From Bernardetia sp042180575 (GTDB taxonomy: Bacteria > Bacteroidota > Bacteroidia > Cytophagales > Bernardetiaceae): a stretch of 64,000 nucleotides of DNA. This document shows positions 43,263 through 52,213 of the stretch, piece by piece. A model generated the notes under the pieces. That model made no database searches, was not told the origin of the DNA, and worked only from the letters and a program-made list of their open reading frames with translations. The translations under genes were made by a program, and so were the position numbers. Positions within the stretch are counted from its first letter, which is position 1. Every line of letters starts with the position of its first letter. The stretch lies in the NCBI RefSeq assembly GCF_042180575.1, contig NZ_CP170094.1, positions 868,001 through 932,000 of the forward strand, given 5' to 3'.

Positions 43263-45059
43263 CTAGTTATTAATTTTCAAAACAGCCATAAATGCTTCTT
43301 GTGGCACTTCTACCGAACCAATCTGACGCATACGTTTTTTACCTTTTTTCTGTTTTTCTAGTAGTTTTCTTTTACGAGAAATATCTCCACCATAACATTT
43401 TGCAATTACGTTTTTACGAAGTGCTGAAATAGTTTCTCTAGCAATTACTTTCGCTCCAATAGCTGCTTGAATAGCAATTTCAAACTGCTGACGAGGAAGC
43501 AATGTTTTTAAATTTTCACAGAGGCGTTTTCCCCACTCATACGCTTTATCTCGGTGTACAATGGCAGAAAGAGCATCAACAGGTTCGCCATTAAGCATTA
43601 CATCTAGCTTAACCATATTTGACTGACGAAGACCAATAAGTTCATAATCAAAGGAAGCATAACCACGAGATACCGTTTTGAGTCTATCATAAAAATCAAA
43701 TACAATCTCTGCAAGTGGCATCTCAAAAGTCATTTCTACACGGTCAGGAGTCAAATATGATTGATTGAGTAAAATACCACGATTATCCATACAAATTTTG
43801 ATAACTTGTCCAATATAATCCGATTTCGTAATAATAGCTGCTCTAATAAATGGCTCTTCTACCTTCTCTAAAAACCCTGGGTCTGGCATTTCGGAAGGTG
43901 CGCTGACATTGAAAACGCCTTCTTTTTTGGTTGTAACTTGAAAACGAACAGAAGGAACAGTCATAATAACTGTCATATCAAATTCTCTTTCCAAACGCTC
44001 TTGTACAATTTCCATGTGAAGCATTCCTAAGAATCCACAACGGAAACCAAAACCTAAGGCTGCCGAAGTTTCAGGTTCCCAAATAAGAGCAGAATCATTG
44101 AGTTGAAGTTTTTCCATAGAGGCACGAAGTTCTTCAAACTCTGTTGTATCTACTGGGTAAATTCCTGCAAAAACCATTGGTTTTACATTCTCAAAACCCT
44201 CAATCATTTTCTTACACGGCTTGGCTATGTGCGTAATTGTATCTCCTACTTTTACCTCTTTGGCTTGTTTGATTCCAGAAATAAGATAACCTACATTTCC
44301 AGCTTTTATTTCTTTTTGTGGCTTTTGTTCTAACCCTAAAATTCCAATTTCATCGGCTTCATATTCTTTTCCTGTTGCCATAAATTTTACTTTATCGCCT
44401 TTTTTGATTGTGCCGTTCATCACTCTAAAAATTACCTCAATTCCTCTGTACGTATTGTATTCAGAATCAAAAATAAGTGCTTGAAGTTCTTCATCAGGGT
44501 TTCCAACAGGTGCAGGAATGCGTTTCACAATCGCATCTAAAATCTCTGTAATGCCTATTCCTTCTTTTGCCGAAGCAGAAATAATATCTTCACGTTCACA
44601 ACTAATCAAATTCATAATTTCATCTGCCACGACTTCGGGTTGTGCGCTTGGCAAATCAATTTTATTCATCACAGGAATAATTGTCAAATCATTTCCCAAA
44701 GCCAAATAAAGGTTTGAAATAGTCTGAGCCTCAATACCTTGTGCTGCATCTACAATCAATAAAGCACCTTCACAAGCAGCAATCGAACGAGAAACCTCAT
44801 ACGAAAAATCTACGTGTCCTGGAGTATCGATAAGATTCAGCGTATATTCTTCTTTCGTTTCAGGGTCTATATAATTCATCTGAATAGCGTGACTTTTTAT
44901 CGTAATTCCACGCTCACGTTCCAAATCCATATCATCCAAAACTTGCGCCTGCATTTGGCGTTCGGTAATGGTGTTTGTGGTTTGGAGAAGACGATCGGCA
45001 AGCGTACTTTTTCCGTGGTCAATGTGTGCAATGATGCAAAAATTTCTGATGTTTTTCAT
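43263..45059 (-). CDS. lepA: Elongation factor 4 (LepA), ribosome back-translocase GTPase
   Basis: A 598-residue GTPase of exact family length. G1 is AHIDHGKSTLADRLL near the N-terminus, G2 RERGITI, G3 DTPGHVDFSYEV and G4 NKIDLPSA. The LepA-specific C-terminal domain ends with ISRKRKLLEKQKKGKKRM. LepA binds stalled or mis-translocated ribosomes. The gene has its own terminator. Its upstream gap contains a perfect long palindrome at 45135-45172. Confidence 0.97.
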   Translation of the reverse strand: MKNIRNFCIIAHIDHGKSTLADRLLQTTNTITERQMQAQVLDDMDLERERGITIKSHAIQMNYIDPETKEEYTLNLIDTPGHVDFSYEVSRSIAACEGALLIVDAAQGIEAQTISNLYLALGNDLTIIPVMNKIDLPSAQPEVVADEIMNLISCEREDIISASAKEGIGITEILDAIVKRIPAPVGNPDEELQALIFDSEYNTYRGIEVIFRVMNGTIKKGDKVKFMATGKEYEADEIGILGLEQKPQKEIKAGNVGYLISGIKQAKEVKVGDTITHIAKPCKKMIEGFENVKPMVFAGIYPVDTTEFEELRASMEKLQLNDSALIWEPETSAALGFGFRCGFLGMLHMEIVQERLEREFDMTVIMTVPSVRFQVTTKKEGVFNVSAPSEMPDPGFLEKVEEPFIRAAIITKSDYIGQVIKICMDNRGILLNQSYLTPDRVEMTFEMPLAEIVFDFYDRLKTVSRGYASFDYELIGLRQSNMVKLDVMLNGEPVDALSAIVHRDKAYEWGKRLCENLKTLLPRQQFEIAIQAAIGAKVIARETISALRKNVIAKCYGGDISRKRKLLEKQKKGKKRMRQIGSVEVPQEAFMAVLKINN

Positions 45060-45134
45060 ACGTTGTTCTATATAGATTATTCCCTTTATATAATTACTGG
45101 GCTAGAAGGCTTTTATTATTTTATTTCTCTTTTT

Positions 45135-45172
45135 ATAATTGTCAGACACTTCTGAAAGTGTCTGACAATTAT
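45135..45172. repeat. Perfect 17-bp-stem palindrome, minimal member of the TCAGACACTT family
   Basis: ATAATTGTCAGACACTT, loop CTGA, AAGTGTCTGACAATTAT. The arms are perfectly complementary. Its core TCAGACACTT/AAGTGTCTGA is shared with the longer copies at 37785-37879 and 50025-50125. It lies between two minus-strand genes and has only short T runs, so it could act as a weak terminator or processing site as well as a repeat. Confidence 0.85.
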
Positions 45173-45239
45173 AACTACATTTTGAGCTTAAATTAATTAA
45201 CAAAAATACAAAGAAAGATTGAGAATTAAAATAGCTTGG

Positions 45240-45869
45240 TTAATGGGAATGTTTTAGATGGACTTTAAAATAGCCTGTTACTTTATGGTCATAACAAAAA
45301 TATTCGTAACCATAAATTATAGTTTCTTCTTTATTTGTCTTTACGCTATCTATAAAGTAATGATCTTGAATAAACTCTTCATATTCTAAAAAAAATTTCC
45401 CACTTTTATTTATCATTATACTTTTTGTAGGTTGAAAACAATGACTACTTGCTCCCCATGGAGTAAGCCAGTATTTTACAATAGCATCTAATTGATTATC
45501 ATCATTCAAATCTATCATGTAAAACTCTGTTGTATCTGCTCTAACACAGATTGTTTCGTTGTACTCCGTTTGTTTTCCTACTAAATGACCTTCTATACAA
45601 ACATTCTTTTTCTTAAAATGAGCATACAAATCATCAATTACCATTTGGCGAGAAACTGATTTTGGAGAATCTACTTTTTGTTTTTCTGATTTTATATAAA
45701 TAGTTGTATCAAAAAGTGGTAATGTATCTTTTTCTACTTCGACAATTTCACTAGAGATTTGATTGATAGAATCTTTTGAAAAATTTTGAGAAGAAACTTC
45801 TGTTTTTGAGTTTTGAGAACACGAAAAACAAATTATAGATAGAAAAATGATAGTTATTTTTTTCATCAT
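45240..45869 (-). CDS. Lipoprotein of unknown function (209 aa)
   Basis: The N-terminus MMKKITIIFLSIICFSCSQ is a lipoprotein signal with the cysteine at residue 17. The mature part contains YMIDLNDDNQLDAIVKYWLTPWG, an EF-hand- or FG-GAP-like acidic segment seen in some calcium-linked surface proteins, and further on GYEYFCYDHKVTGYFKVHL. No family was firmly recognised. It follows the transglutaminase-like gene by 26 bases and probably shares its transcript. Confidence 0.65.
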   Translation of the reverse strand: MMKKITIIFLSIICFSCSQNSKTEVSSQNFSKDSINQISSEIVEVEKDTLPLFDTTIYIKSEKQKVDSPKSVSRQMVIDDLYAHFKKKNVCIEGHLVGKQTEYNETICVRADTTEFYMIDLNDDNQLDAIVKYWLTPWGASSHCFQPTKSIMINKSGKFFLEYEEFIQDHYFIDSVKTNKEETIIYGYEYFCYDHKVTGYFKVHLKHSH

Positions 45870-45895
45870 GGAATCTTTTTATTTTTATGAGAAAA

Positions 45896-47938
45896 TTATT
45901 TTTTCTTCTTCTTTTTGAGCTTAGACTTTTTACTATTCTCTTCCTTTTTCTTAGCTCTCCATTCTTCATCTTCTCTAATACGTTCAGCAAAAACAAGCTT
46001 TGTTACTTCTTGTGCATGTATTTCTATTTTTTCTTTAAACTCTTCTTGTTCATTTAGTCTATCAAAAGGCAAACCTCCAGAAACGAAAATATCTTGTCTT
46101 ACAACAAATTTATCATTCTTTTGCTCTACTAGACATTTGTAATAACCAAAGTCAGTTTTTATCTCAAATTCTTTTTCAAACTTATCAAAATCATCTTGAG
46201 TAAAATAGACTTTATCTTTGTCATAAGTTGCTGTAGTTGTTTGATTGATATAAGGCAAATCCCACAAACCAGTATATAAACTATCTTCCTCTCTTGAATC
46301 TACTCCACTTCCAAAACTAAATCTTTTACCACCTGAGCCTATAACTGTTATATAAAAATTTCTTTCAACAGAGTCTGGATAAAATGCTTTTTGACTAAGC
46401 ACTAACGAATCTTGAGAAACTGAGTTATAGTATTTTTTATTTACAGTTGTACATATTAAATTTTCTTTTTTTGAATATTGGTCATAAGCTATATCTCTTA
46501 ATGACTCTATGGCATAGTTATCTTCCTCAAAATCCAAAAAATCACTGTGAAATAGACTTCTAGAGTTTCCTTCTTTAAAATTAACACCTCTTTCAGTAAA
46601 TTCTCCACTCAAAATAACTTTTCTAGTAATCGTATCTGAAAAAATATCATGAATTTCTATTTTTCCTTTTTTATTCAATGGCATATCTATCCATTCTATA
46701 CTATCTTTATGAAGTGCAAGTCCTTTTTTAAAGTTGTCAATAGAATATGCTCCTATTTTATCTGTTTGTTTGAATGCTGTTGGGTCTAGTAGTATCTTTT
46801 TATCATTAAACGTAAATTGAACAATCACATGATTAAAACTATACATAGAAGGAACAGAATCTAACTGCGAAAAATATGTCGGACTATTTACCAAAACAGG
46901 GACAGCCTTAATTCCAGCACGTTTGAATAATTCGATAGCAATAAGTGATTTAGCCTTACAATCTCCTCTACTGCCTTGAATACACCAAGAAGGTTGATAA
47001 CTTCGTATTAATCCATAATCTTGATATACGAGTGTATCTTGTACATAATTGATAATGTTTTGTATTTTGATAGAATCATTTTTGACATCTTCTGTTAATT
47101 GAATATATAATTTATCTATTGCTTTTATAGAAGTATCATCAGCTATAAACTGATTTGAAAAAGACCTTCCTACCTGCTCAAAATTATCATATTTTGACAG
47201 ACAAATAAAAGAGGGCGATGCAAAACCTGTGGGAACTCTTCCTTTAAACGGAGTAATGGCAATTCCTTCTGCTATATATTCAAAATACCCTTCTTTTTTA
47301 GTTACATTTACTTTAGGAAAGCCATTATAAGTTTGGTAATTGAGAGTTTTTTTTGAAATAACTCGTAAATAAATATAGGTACTATCTTCAACACCCTGCA
47401 AAATGCCTTCCTCCATACTTACATCTGTACGCAAATATTTGTCTAATGAACTGACAGCATACATATCCTCTTCACTTACCTTATCAATAGTAAATTGTAT
47501 ATGCTTTTCAGCTTCCCATAATCTATTAGCAACATACTCTCTATTTTCAGCTTCATTCCAGTTGAGTTTTGTTGTAATATTTTCTTCTTTTCCATTTTTT
47601 ATAAGTGAAATTGCAATAATTTTCTTGTCTGTATCTTTAGAAGAATAATTTATATGAATTTGTTGTTGATTTGTCCTAGTTACATCTTTACCTGTTTTAG
47701 AAATTACCTTCATAAACATCTCTTTTGTATCTAAATTTACTTGAATCTCACGATATACATCTTGAGAAAATCCGTGTTCATTCATTTTCTTTAAAGTATC
47801 TAATTTTTCATAAGGAACAGCTATTTCTTTAACCCAACTTGGTTTTGTAACAGTTGCAATTTCTTGTGAAAAAGATGGAAAGGAACTAAGAAATAGTAAA
47901 AATAATGAGATGGTTGGAATAATATTTATGTTCTTCAA
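45896..47938 (-). CDS. Secreted DUF3857/transglutaminase-like protein
   Basis: A 680-residue exported protein with a signal peptide (MKNINIIPTISLFLLFLSSF, ending FSQE). The first part resembles DUF3857. The middle carries the transglutaminase-like triad: Cys in SRGDCKAKSLIAIEL, His in SFNHVIVQF and Asp in ILLDPTAF. The C-terminus is a lysine-rich tail. Such proteins act in the periplasm or outer membrane of Bacteroidota, either as cysteine proteases or as inactive binding domains. Here the triad is intact. It is followed at once by a lipoprotein gene. Confidence 0.85.
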   Translation of the reverse strand: MKNINIIPTISLFLLFLSSFPSFSQEIATVTKPSWVKEIAVPYEKLDTLKKMNEHGFSQDVYREIQVNLDTKEMFMKVISKTGKDVTRTNQQQIHINYSSKDTDKKIIAISLIKNGKEENITTKLNWNEAENREYVANRLWEAEKHIQFTIDKVSEEDMYAVSSLDKYLRTDVSMEEGILQGVEDSTYIYLRVISKKTLNYQTYNGFPKVNVTKKEGYFEYIAEGIAITPFKGRVPTGFASPSFICLSKYDNFEQVGRSFSNQFIADDTSIKAIDKLYIQLTEDVKNDSIKIQNIINYVQDTLVYQDYGLIRSYQPSWCIQGSRGDCKAKSLIAIELFKRAGIKAVPVLVNSPTYFSQLDSVPSMYSFNHVIVQFTFNDKKILLDPTAFKQTDKIGAYSIDNFKKGLALHKDSIEWIDMPLNKKGKIEIHDIFSDTITRKVILSGEFTERGVNFKEGNSRSLFHSDFLDFEEDNYAIESLRDIAYDQYSKKENLICTTVNKKYYNSVSQDSLVLSQKAFYPDSVERNFYITVIGSGGKRFSFGSGVDSREEDSLYTGLWDLPYINQTTTATYDKDKVYFTQDDFDKFEKEFEIKTDFGYYKCLVEQKNDKFVVRQDIFVSGGLPFDRLNEQEEFKEKIEIHAQEVTKLVFAERIREDEEWRAKKKEENSKKSKLKKKKKK

Positions 47939-48017
47939 GATTTCAAAAGTTAAGTAAGAAGATATGAGTATTTATTTTTCAATTACAAAAGTAACCTAAT
48001 TTCTAACAGACGAATAA

Positions 48018-48125
48018 CTAGCAGAAAACAATAGTATCATTTGCTTTTATGCTATCTCCAGTAACTCCGTCTTGCCTGCCAATTATGTGAGAATGATTTT
48101 GAGAATCTAATTTGTGACTATTCAT
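48018..48125 (-). pseudogene. Truncated duplicate of the 5' end of the zinc-ribbon membrane protein gene
   Basis: A 35-codon frame from ATG to TAG. Residues NHSHIIGRQDGVTGDSIKAN and DTIVFC are identical to the start of the gene at 48140-48976. At DNA level 48025-48100 and 48873-48948 are 76-base direct repeats, 848 bases apart, with a single mismatch. The copy stops at the first zinc-ligand cysteine, so it cannot fold as the parent does. Outside the repeat the sequences are unrelated. Confidence 0.8.
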
Positions 48126-48139
48126 TTTTTGAGAAAAAT

Positions 48140-48976
48140 TTAATTATAAACATCTAACACATACGAATTTTCAACAACTAAAAACTTGGCTACATAATTT
48201 CGTTCTATGCTTTTTGCAAATCCATGCTCTTTTTGATTTTCTGTATATACTCTAACTGGTACAAATTGAGCTATCCAAACAAGTGCATATAAAAATGATT
48301 TTGTTTCTTCATAGTCTATTTTAGGAAATAAATAATAAATTACTTCTCCATTTTTGAGATAAATTATAAGTTTATTTTCCTTCTTGGTTTTAGAATAATT
48401 TATCTGTCTTATCTCATATATAGAATATATTTCATACTTTCTAAGTTCTATTCCTGTTTCTAAAATACGAATTGTATTTTTATCTATTCCTGTAATTTTT
48501 CTAATAGACTTAGCTTCCAAAAGGAAATTGTAGAGAGAAATTGAACCTATGATATTTCCTATAATTAGTGTTACAGAAAAGAAAGAAGTAATTGTGTTTG
48601 CTTTTATAGAACTTGGTAAAAGGTTATAAAAAAACAGTAATAACAGCCCTACAGAGATGGCAATAAAAAAACAAGACGTTTTTAATACAAACTCTGTAAA
48701 ATCTTTTCTCAAATTATTAAATGTTTCAAAAATAAGCTTTACGCCTTTCTTTTTAGCTGTCAATTTAGGAATAGGCGAAGGAACAAAATCAAGTGTTTCA
48801 GACTGATTACAATGCGTTGAGTTCATATATTCCCAACTCTCTTTCAAAAAAACAGACTGGCAAGCAGCACAAAAAACAATAGTATCATTTGCTTTTATGC
48901 TATCTCCAGTTACTCCGTCTTGCCTGCCAATTATGTGAGAATGATTTTCTATATTTAGTGTATGAGAATACGACAT
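48140..48976 (-). CDS. Zinc-ribbon/RING-like membrane protein
   Basis: A 278-residue protein. The N-terminal 80 or so residues carry C-x2-C (VFCAACQSVF), followed by WEYMNSTHCNQ, which would complete a zinc-binding treble-clef or RING-like finger. Two membrane helices follow (about residues 95-120 and 125-150), then a PH-like beta domain (ILETGIELRKYEIYSIYEI, LIIYLKNGEVIYYLF). A sensing or scaffold role at the inner membrane fits, but the family is not firmly recognised. Its start codon overlaps the divergent peroxidase gene by 15 bases. Confidence 0.65.
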   Translation of the reverse strand: MSYSHTLNIENHSHIIGRQDGVTGDSIKANDTIVFCAACQSVFLKESWEYMNSTHCNQSETLDFVPSPIPKLTAKKKGVKLIFETFNNLRKDFTEFVLKTSCFFIAISVGLLLLFFYNLLPSSIKANTITSFFSVTLIIGNIIGSISLYNFLLEAKSIRKITGIDKNTIRILETGIELRKYEIYSIYEIRQINYSKTKKENKLIIYLKNGEVIYYLFPKIDYEETKSFLYALVWIAQFVPVRVYTENQKEHGFAKSIERNYVAKFLVVENSYVLDVYN

Positions 48977-49969
48977 AGTTTTACTTCTAGTTTAACGAAA
49001 TTAATTTTTCTACTTGTATTGGTTTTTTCTTGCAAAAATAAAGAAAATCGGAATGAAATCTATACAATCATTTTGCCTTCTTATATGCCCTCTATCCCAG
49101 CAGCACCTTCTCAAAACTTTACTACAAAAGAAGGAGTAATTTTAGGCAAAATGCTTTTCTTTGATACAAAATTATCAAAAAACAATAGAGTTTCGTGTGC
49201 TACGTGTCATCATCCAAAATATTATTTTGCTGATAATTTGGAACGAAGTAATTTAGGAACAACAGGAAATAAACTTGCTCGCAATACACCAACACTTATA
49301 AATGTAGCCTATTCACAAAACGGACTTTTTTTAGATGGAGGAATAAAAAACCTTGAATCGCTCCCTGCTGCACCTCTTCAGCATCCAGACGAAATGGCAA
49401 TGGATTTGAAAAAACTTCCTTTTTTATTACAAAAAGATACAACTTATTCTCGTTTATTTAGAAATGCTTTTGGAAATGATACCATTACAAATGCCTTGAT
49501 TTTTAGAGCTTTAGCACAATATCAACGAACAATTATTTCTCCTTCTTCTCCCAACTCTGAGTTTAATTTTATAACAAAATGGGATAGTATAAAACAGAAA
49601 AAAACTGTATTTTCAGCAGTAGAATTAAAGGGACAAGTGCTTTTTGATAAACATTGTAACTCTTGTCATATTGCGCCTTTGTTTTCAGATTACAAATTTC
49701 ATTTTGCTCATTTGGATACTATATTATATACTAAAAAAATAACAAATCCTATAAACTCTATTCTGAATAAAAGTGAGTTAGGAAGGCAACGAATTACAGA
49801 AAATGCTGATGATTATTTAAAATTTAAAACGCCAACTCTAAGACATATTTCCGAAACATATCCTTATTTACATAATGGAAGTGTAGATAATTTAGAATAT
49901 TTTTTAAACGAAAATGATTTATCCGATGAAGAAAAAACAGCTTTATTGGCTTTTTTGAAATGTTTGTAA
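48962..49969 (+). CDS. Di-haem cytochrome c peroxidase (MauG/CcpA family), lipoprotein
   Basis: A 335-residue exported protein with a lipoprotein-type N-terminus (LIFLLVLVFSC, cysteine about 24). It has two haem c motifs, CATCH (79-83) and CNSCH (232-236). The RNTPTLINVAYSQNGLFLDGG segment and the C-terminal KTPTLRHISETYPYLHNGSV are typical of bacterial cytochrome c peroxidases, which reduce hydrogen peroxide in the periplasm. The MauG branch is alternative. The first 15 bases overlap the divergent gene, so either both starts are genuinely shared or one true start lies further in. Confidence 0.9.
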   Translation: MRIRHSFTSSLTKLIFLLVLVFSCKNKENRNEIYTIILPSYMPSIPAAPSQNFTTKEGVILGKMLFFDTKLSKNNRVSCATCHHPKYYFADNLERSNLGTTGNKLARNTPTLINVAYSQNGLFLDGGIKNLESLPAAPLQHPDEMAMDLKKLPFLLQKDTTYSRLFRNAFGNDTITNALIFRALAQYQRTIISPSSPNSEFNFITKWDSIKQKKTVFSAVELKGQVLFDKHCNSCHIAPLFSDYKFHFAHLDTILYTKKITNPINSILNKSELGRQRITENADDYLKFKTPTLRHISETYPYLHNGSVDNLEYFLNENDLSDEEKTALLAFLKCL

Positions 49970-50024
49970 TTTAAGAGCAAGGGATGGTCTTATTTTAGAT
50001 ATATTTTGAGATTGTTTTATTCCT

Positions 50025-50125
50025 ATCAGACACTTTAACTTCGTTGAAGGCTAAAGCCGTTCAGAAGTGTCTGATAGTTTAGCTCTTTAACTGTACTGAC
50101 ACTTTTGAAAGTGTCTGACAGTTCG
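50025..50125 (+). repeat. Palindromic dispersed repeat, direct copy
   Basis: Two hairpins in series. The first pairs ATCAGACACTT with AAGTGTCTGAT around ACTTCGTTGAAGGCTAAAGC-type DNA. The second pairs CTGACACTTT with AAAGTGTCTG. The first hairpin matches the inverted copy at 37785-37879 across CTTTAACTTC, GGCTAAAGCCGTTCA and AAGTGT. Confidence 0.82.
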
Positions 50126-50204
50126 TTTTATTGATAATAACTTGTATCAAAAAGATTTTTAAAATATCACCAAGCTTATGTTACACTGTAATAGGAACAA
50201 TAAA

Positions 50205-51284
50205 TTATTTTAGTTTAAAAACTAATTTATCATTGTATTTTTTAGCTATCTTATAACCCATTTTGATAAACGGTTTTTCTATTACGTAATAAATAAATAC
50301 AGCAAAAAGCAGAGATAAAGAAGTCATTATAAAATATCGAACTACAATATGTGTCAAATAATACGATCCAATTTTAGATAAAAACCAACTAAAATGAGGT
50401 TCTAAAACAATTACAAATACAAACCAATGACCAATATATAGACCATAAGAAATATCTCCCAAAAACAATAAAGGCTTACTTTCTAGTTTCTTTTGAAAAT
50501 TAGGAGCAGACATAGCTAACATGAGCCATATCATGCACCCAAATGCGCCTACAAAAAAACCTAATTCGGTATGAGTTTCTGTAAAGTTTTTATGAGGAAT
50601 AATTATAAAATGGATTTGCTCATAAGAACACAGAACAAGCCCTAAGAGAAACAACAAATATCTTTTTGTTTTACTCAACTTGATTTGTTTTACTTTTTCA
50701 AAATTTATTGCTAACAAGATACCTAAGAAAAAGTGTAGTATATATAGTTCAAAATCAAATACAAAATAATATATAAGTATTAAAATAAGAAGGAATTTTA
50801 TTTTTCTAAAAGCTAAAATTAACAGAGATAAAAATATAAGAGACATTCTCATTTCTATTCGAATAGACCAAACAGGAGTAATTAAAGACCATTTTTTTAA
50901 TATTAAGAGAGGAAGTTCTTCTAAGAAAGTAAGTAGTTCTACTTGGTTATACAAACAAGTCAGAATCAATACAAACCAATAACCTGGATAAAGTCTAAAA
51001 AATCGCTTTATTATAAACTCAGCATAAGACACTTCTTTATTTTCTTCATTAACATATTTGAGAGAAAGAACAAATCCACTCAAAACAAAAAACAGACAGA
51101 CAGCATTATATCCATTAAAAACAATATTTAAAATGTGAGTAGGGATACTACTGTTAAAATAAGGATCTTTTGTGAAATCTAACCACATATTAGCATGAAA
51201 AATTACAACAGCTAAGGCTGCTAGTCCTCTAATACTATCTAAATATCCTATGCGACGGCTGGGGGAAGTCGTTGGTGTTGTCAA
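50205..51284 (-). CDS. Acyltransferase 3 family membrane protein
   Basis: A 359-residue integral membrane protein with about ten hydrophobic segments. The N-terminal RRIGYLDSIRGLAALAVVIFHANMWL carries the catalytic-type histidine and the R...GL motif of acyltransferase family 3, and FFVLSGFVLSLKY and YAEFIIKRFFRLYPGYW are also typical. C-terminal GDISYGLYIGHWFVFV and FIYYVIEKPFIKMG complete the pattern. These enzymes O-acetylate or O-acylate surface sugars. The gene stands alone. Confidence 0.9.
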   Translation of the reverse strand: MTTPTTSPSRRIGYLDSIRGLAALAVVIFHANMWLDFTKDPYFNSSIPTHILNIVFNGYNAVCLFFVLSGFVLSLKYVNEENKEVSYAEFIIKRFFRLYPGYWFVLILTCLYNQVELLTFLEELPLLILKKWSLITPVWSIRIEMRMSLIFLSLLILAFRKIKFLLILILIYYFVFDFELYILHFFLGILLAINFEKVKQIKLSKTKRYLLFLLGLVLCSYEQIHFIIIPHKNFTETHTELGFFVGAFGCMIWLMLAMSAPNFQKKLESKPLLFLGDISYGLYIGHWFVFVIVLEPHFSWFLSKIGSYYLTHIVVRYFIMTSLSLLFAVFIYYVIEKPFIKMGYKIAKKYNDKLVFKLK

Positions 51285-51566
51285 TGTTTTTAATTAATAA
51301 GGTGGAATGATTAAATTTGAGACAAACTTTAATAAATGTTAGCACGATTAATTAAATAATGTTCGTTTTTTTATAGTGTATGATTTGTAAACTCTTACAT
51401 TATAGAAAACAAGACTGTTTTGATTCTCAATAACTTTCTTATTATCAACCTTTTAGGCAACCATGGTAACATTTAATATCCCTTGAATCATTTTTTAAAA
51501 CTCCTTACAAAACTATAAAAAAATTGTATCATAACTGTATTTTTAAAAAAACTCAATCAAAAACCT

Positions 51567-51965
51567 ATGAAACCAATAACACAAAACCTTAAAAACGATA
51601 TTCAGAATGAAGAAGACATCAAATTACTTGTTGATACTTTTTATGATAAAGTAAATCAAAGTCTGCTTTTATCGCCTATTTTTAACGATTTTGCTGGTGT
51701 ACATTGGGAATCTCATTTACCTACCATGTATCGTTTTTGGAATGGAATTTTGTTTGGAGAAGGAGGCTATAAAGGAAATCCATTTGAAAAACACATTCCT
51801 CTTCCTATTAATGCTACTCATTTTGAAAACTGGATTTCTTTATTTATTGGAACAGTTGATGAGCTTTTTGAAGGAAATAAAGCTGATGAAGCCAAACAAA
51901 GAGCAAATTCTATCGCCTATATTTTTCAATCAAAATTAGAATATATGCACGGAAAGAAAAGTTAA
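51567..51965 (+). CDS. Group III truncated haemoglobin
   Basis: A 132-residue globin of the truncated type III class. LLVDTFYDKVNQSLLLSPIF is the pre-F helix region, WESHLPTMYRFWNGILFGEG is characteristic, and LPINATHFENWISLF places the proximal histidine. Such proteins bind oxygen or nitric oxide in the cytoplasm. Length is normal. It is monocistronic. A palindromic MITE lies 71 bases past its stop codon. Confidence 0.9.
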   Translation: MKPITQNLKNDIQNEEDIKLLVDTFYDKVNQSLLLSPIFNDFAGVHWESHLPTMYRFWNGILFGEGGYKGNPFEKHIPLPINATHFENWISLFIGTVDELFEGNKADEAKQRANSIAYIFQSKLEYMHGKKS

Positions 51966-52036
51966 TTAAGATACTATTTTTTTAAAGCATAAGTTTTTGA
52001 TATTCAATATGTTAAACCTGTAATTAACAATTAACT

Positions 52037-52176
52037 CATACTACTAGACATTTTATTAATTACTGTATAGGTCAGCCTCGTAGAGCAGACCGTTTATAGT
52101 CAATCCTGCTTGTTTTTAGTTTTATAGGTCTGCCCTTTGGGACTGACCTATTTATTTGAAAATGTCTAGTAGTATG
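52037..52176. mobile_element. 140-bp MITE with perfect 18-bp ends and 9-bp target duplication
   Basis: The ends are perfect inverted repeats: CATACTACTAGACATTTT on the left (52037-52054), its exact complement on the right (52159-52176). Both are flanked by CAATTAACT (52028-52036 and 52177-52185), a 9-bp direct repeat. Inside, TAGGTCAG/CTGACCTA and GCAGACC/GGTCTGC form further nested pairs, so the whole can fold as a long hairpin. No reading frame is present. Confidence 0.92.
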
Positions 52177-52213
52177 CAATTAACTTTGCTGCTTTTGCAA
52201 GTCATAATCGTTT

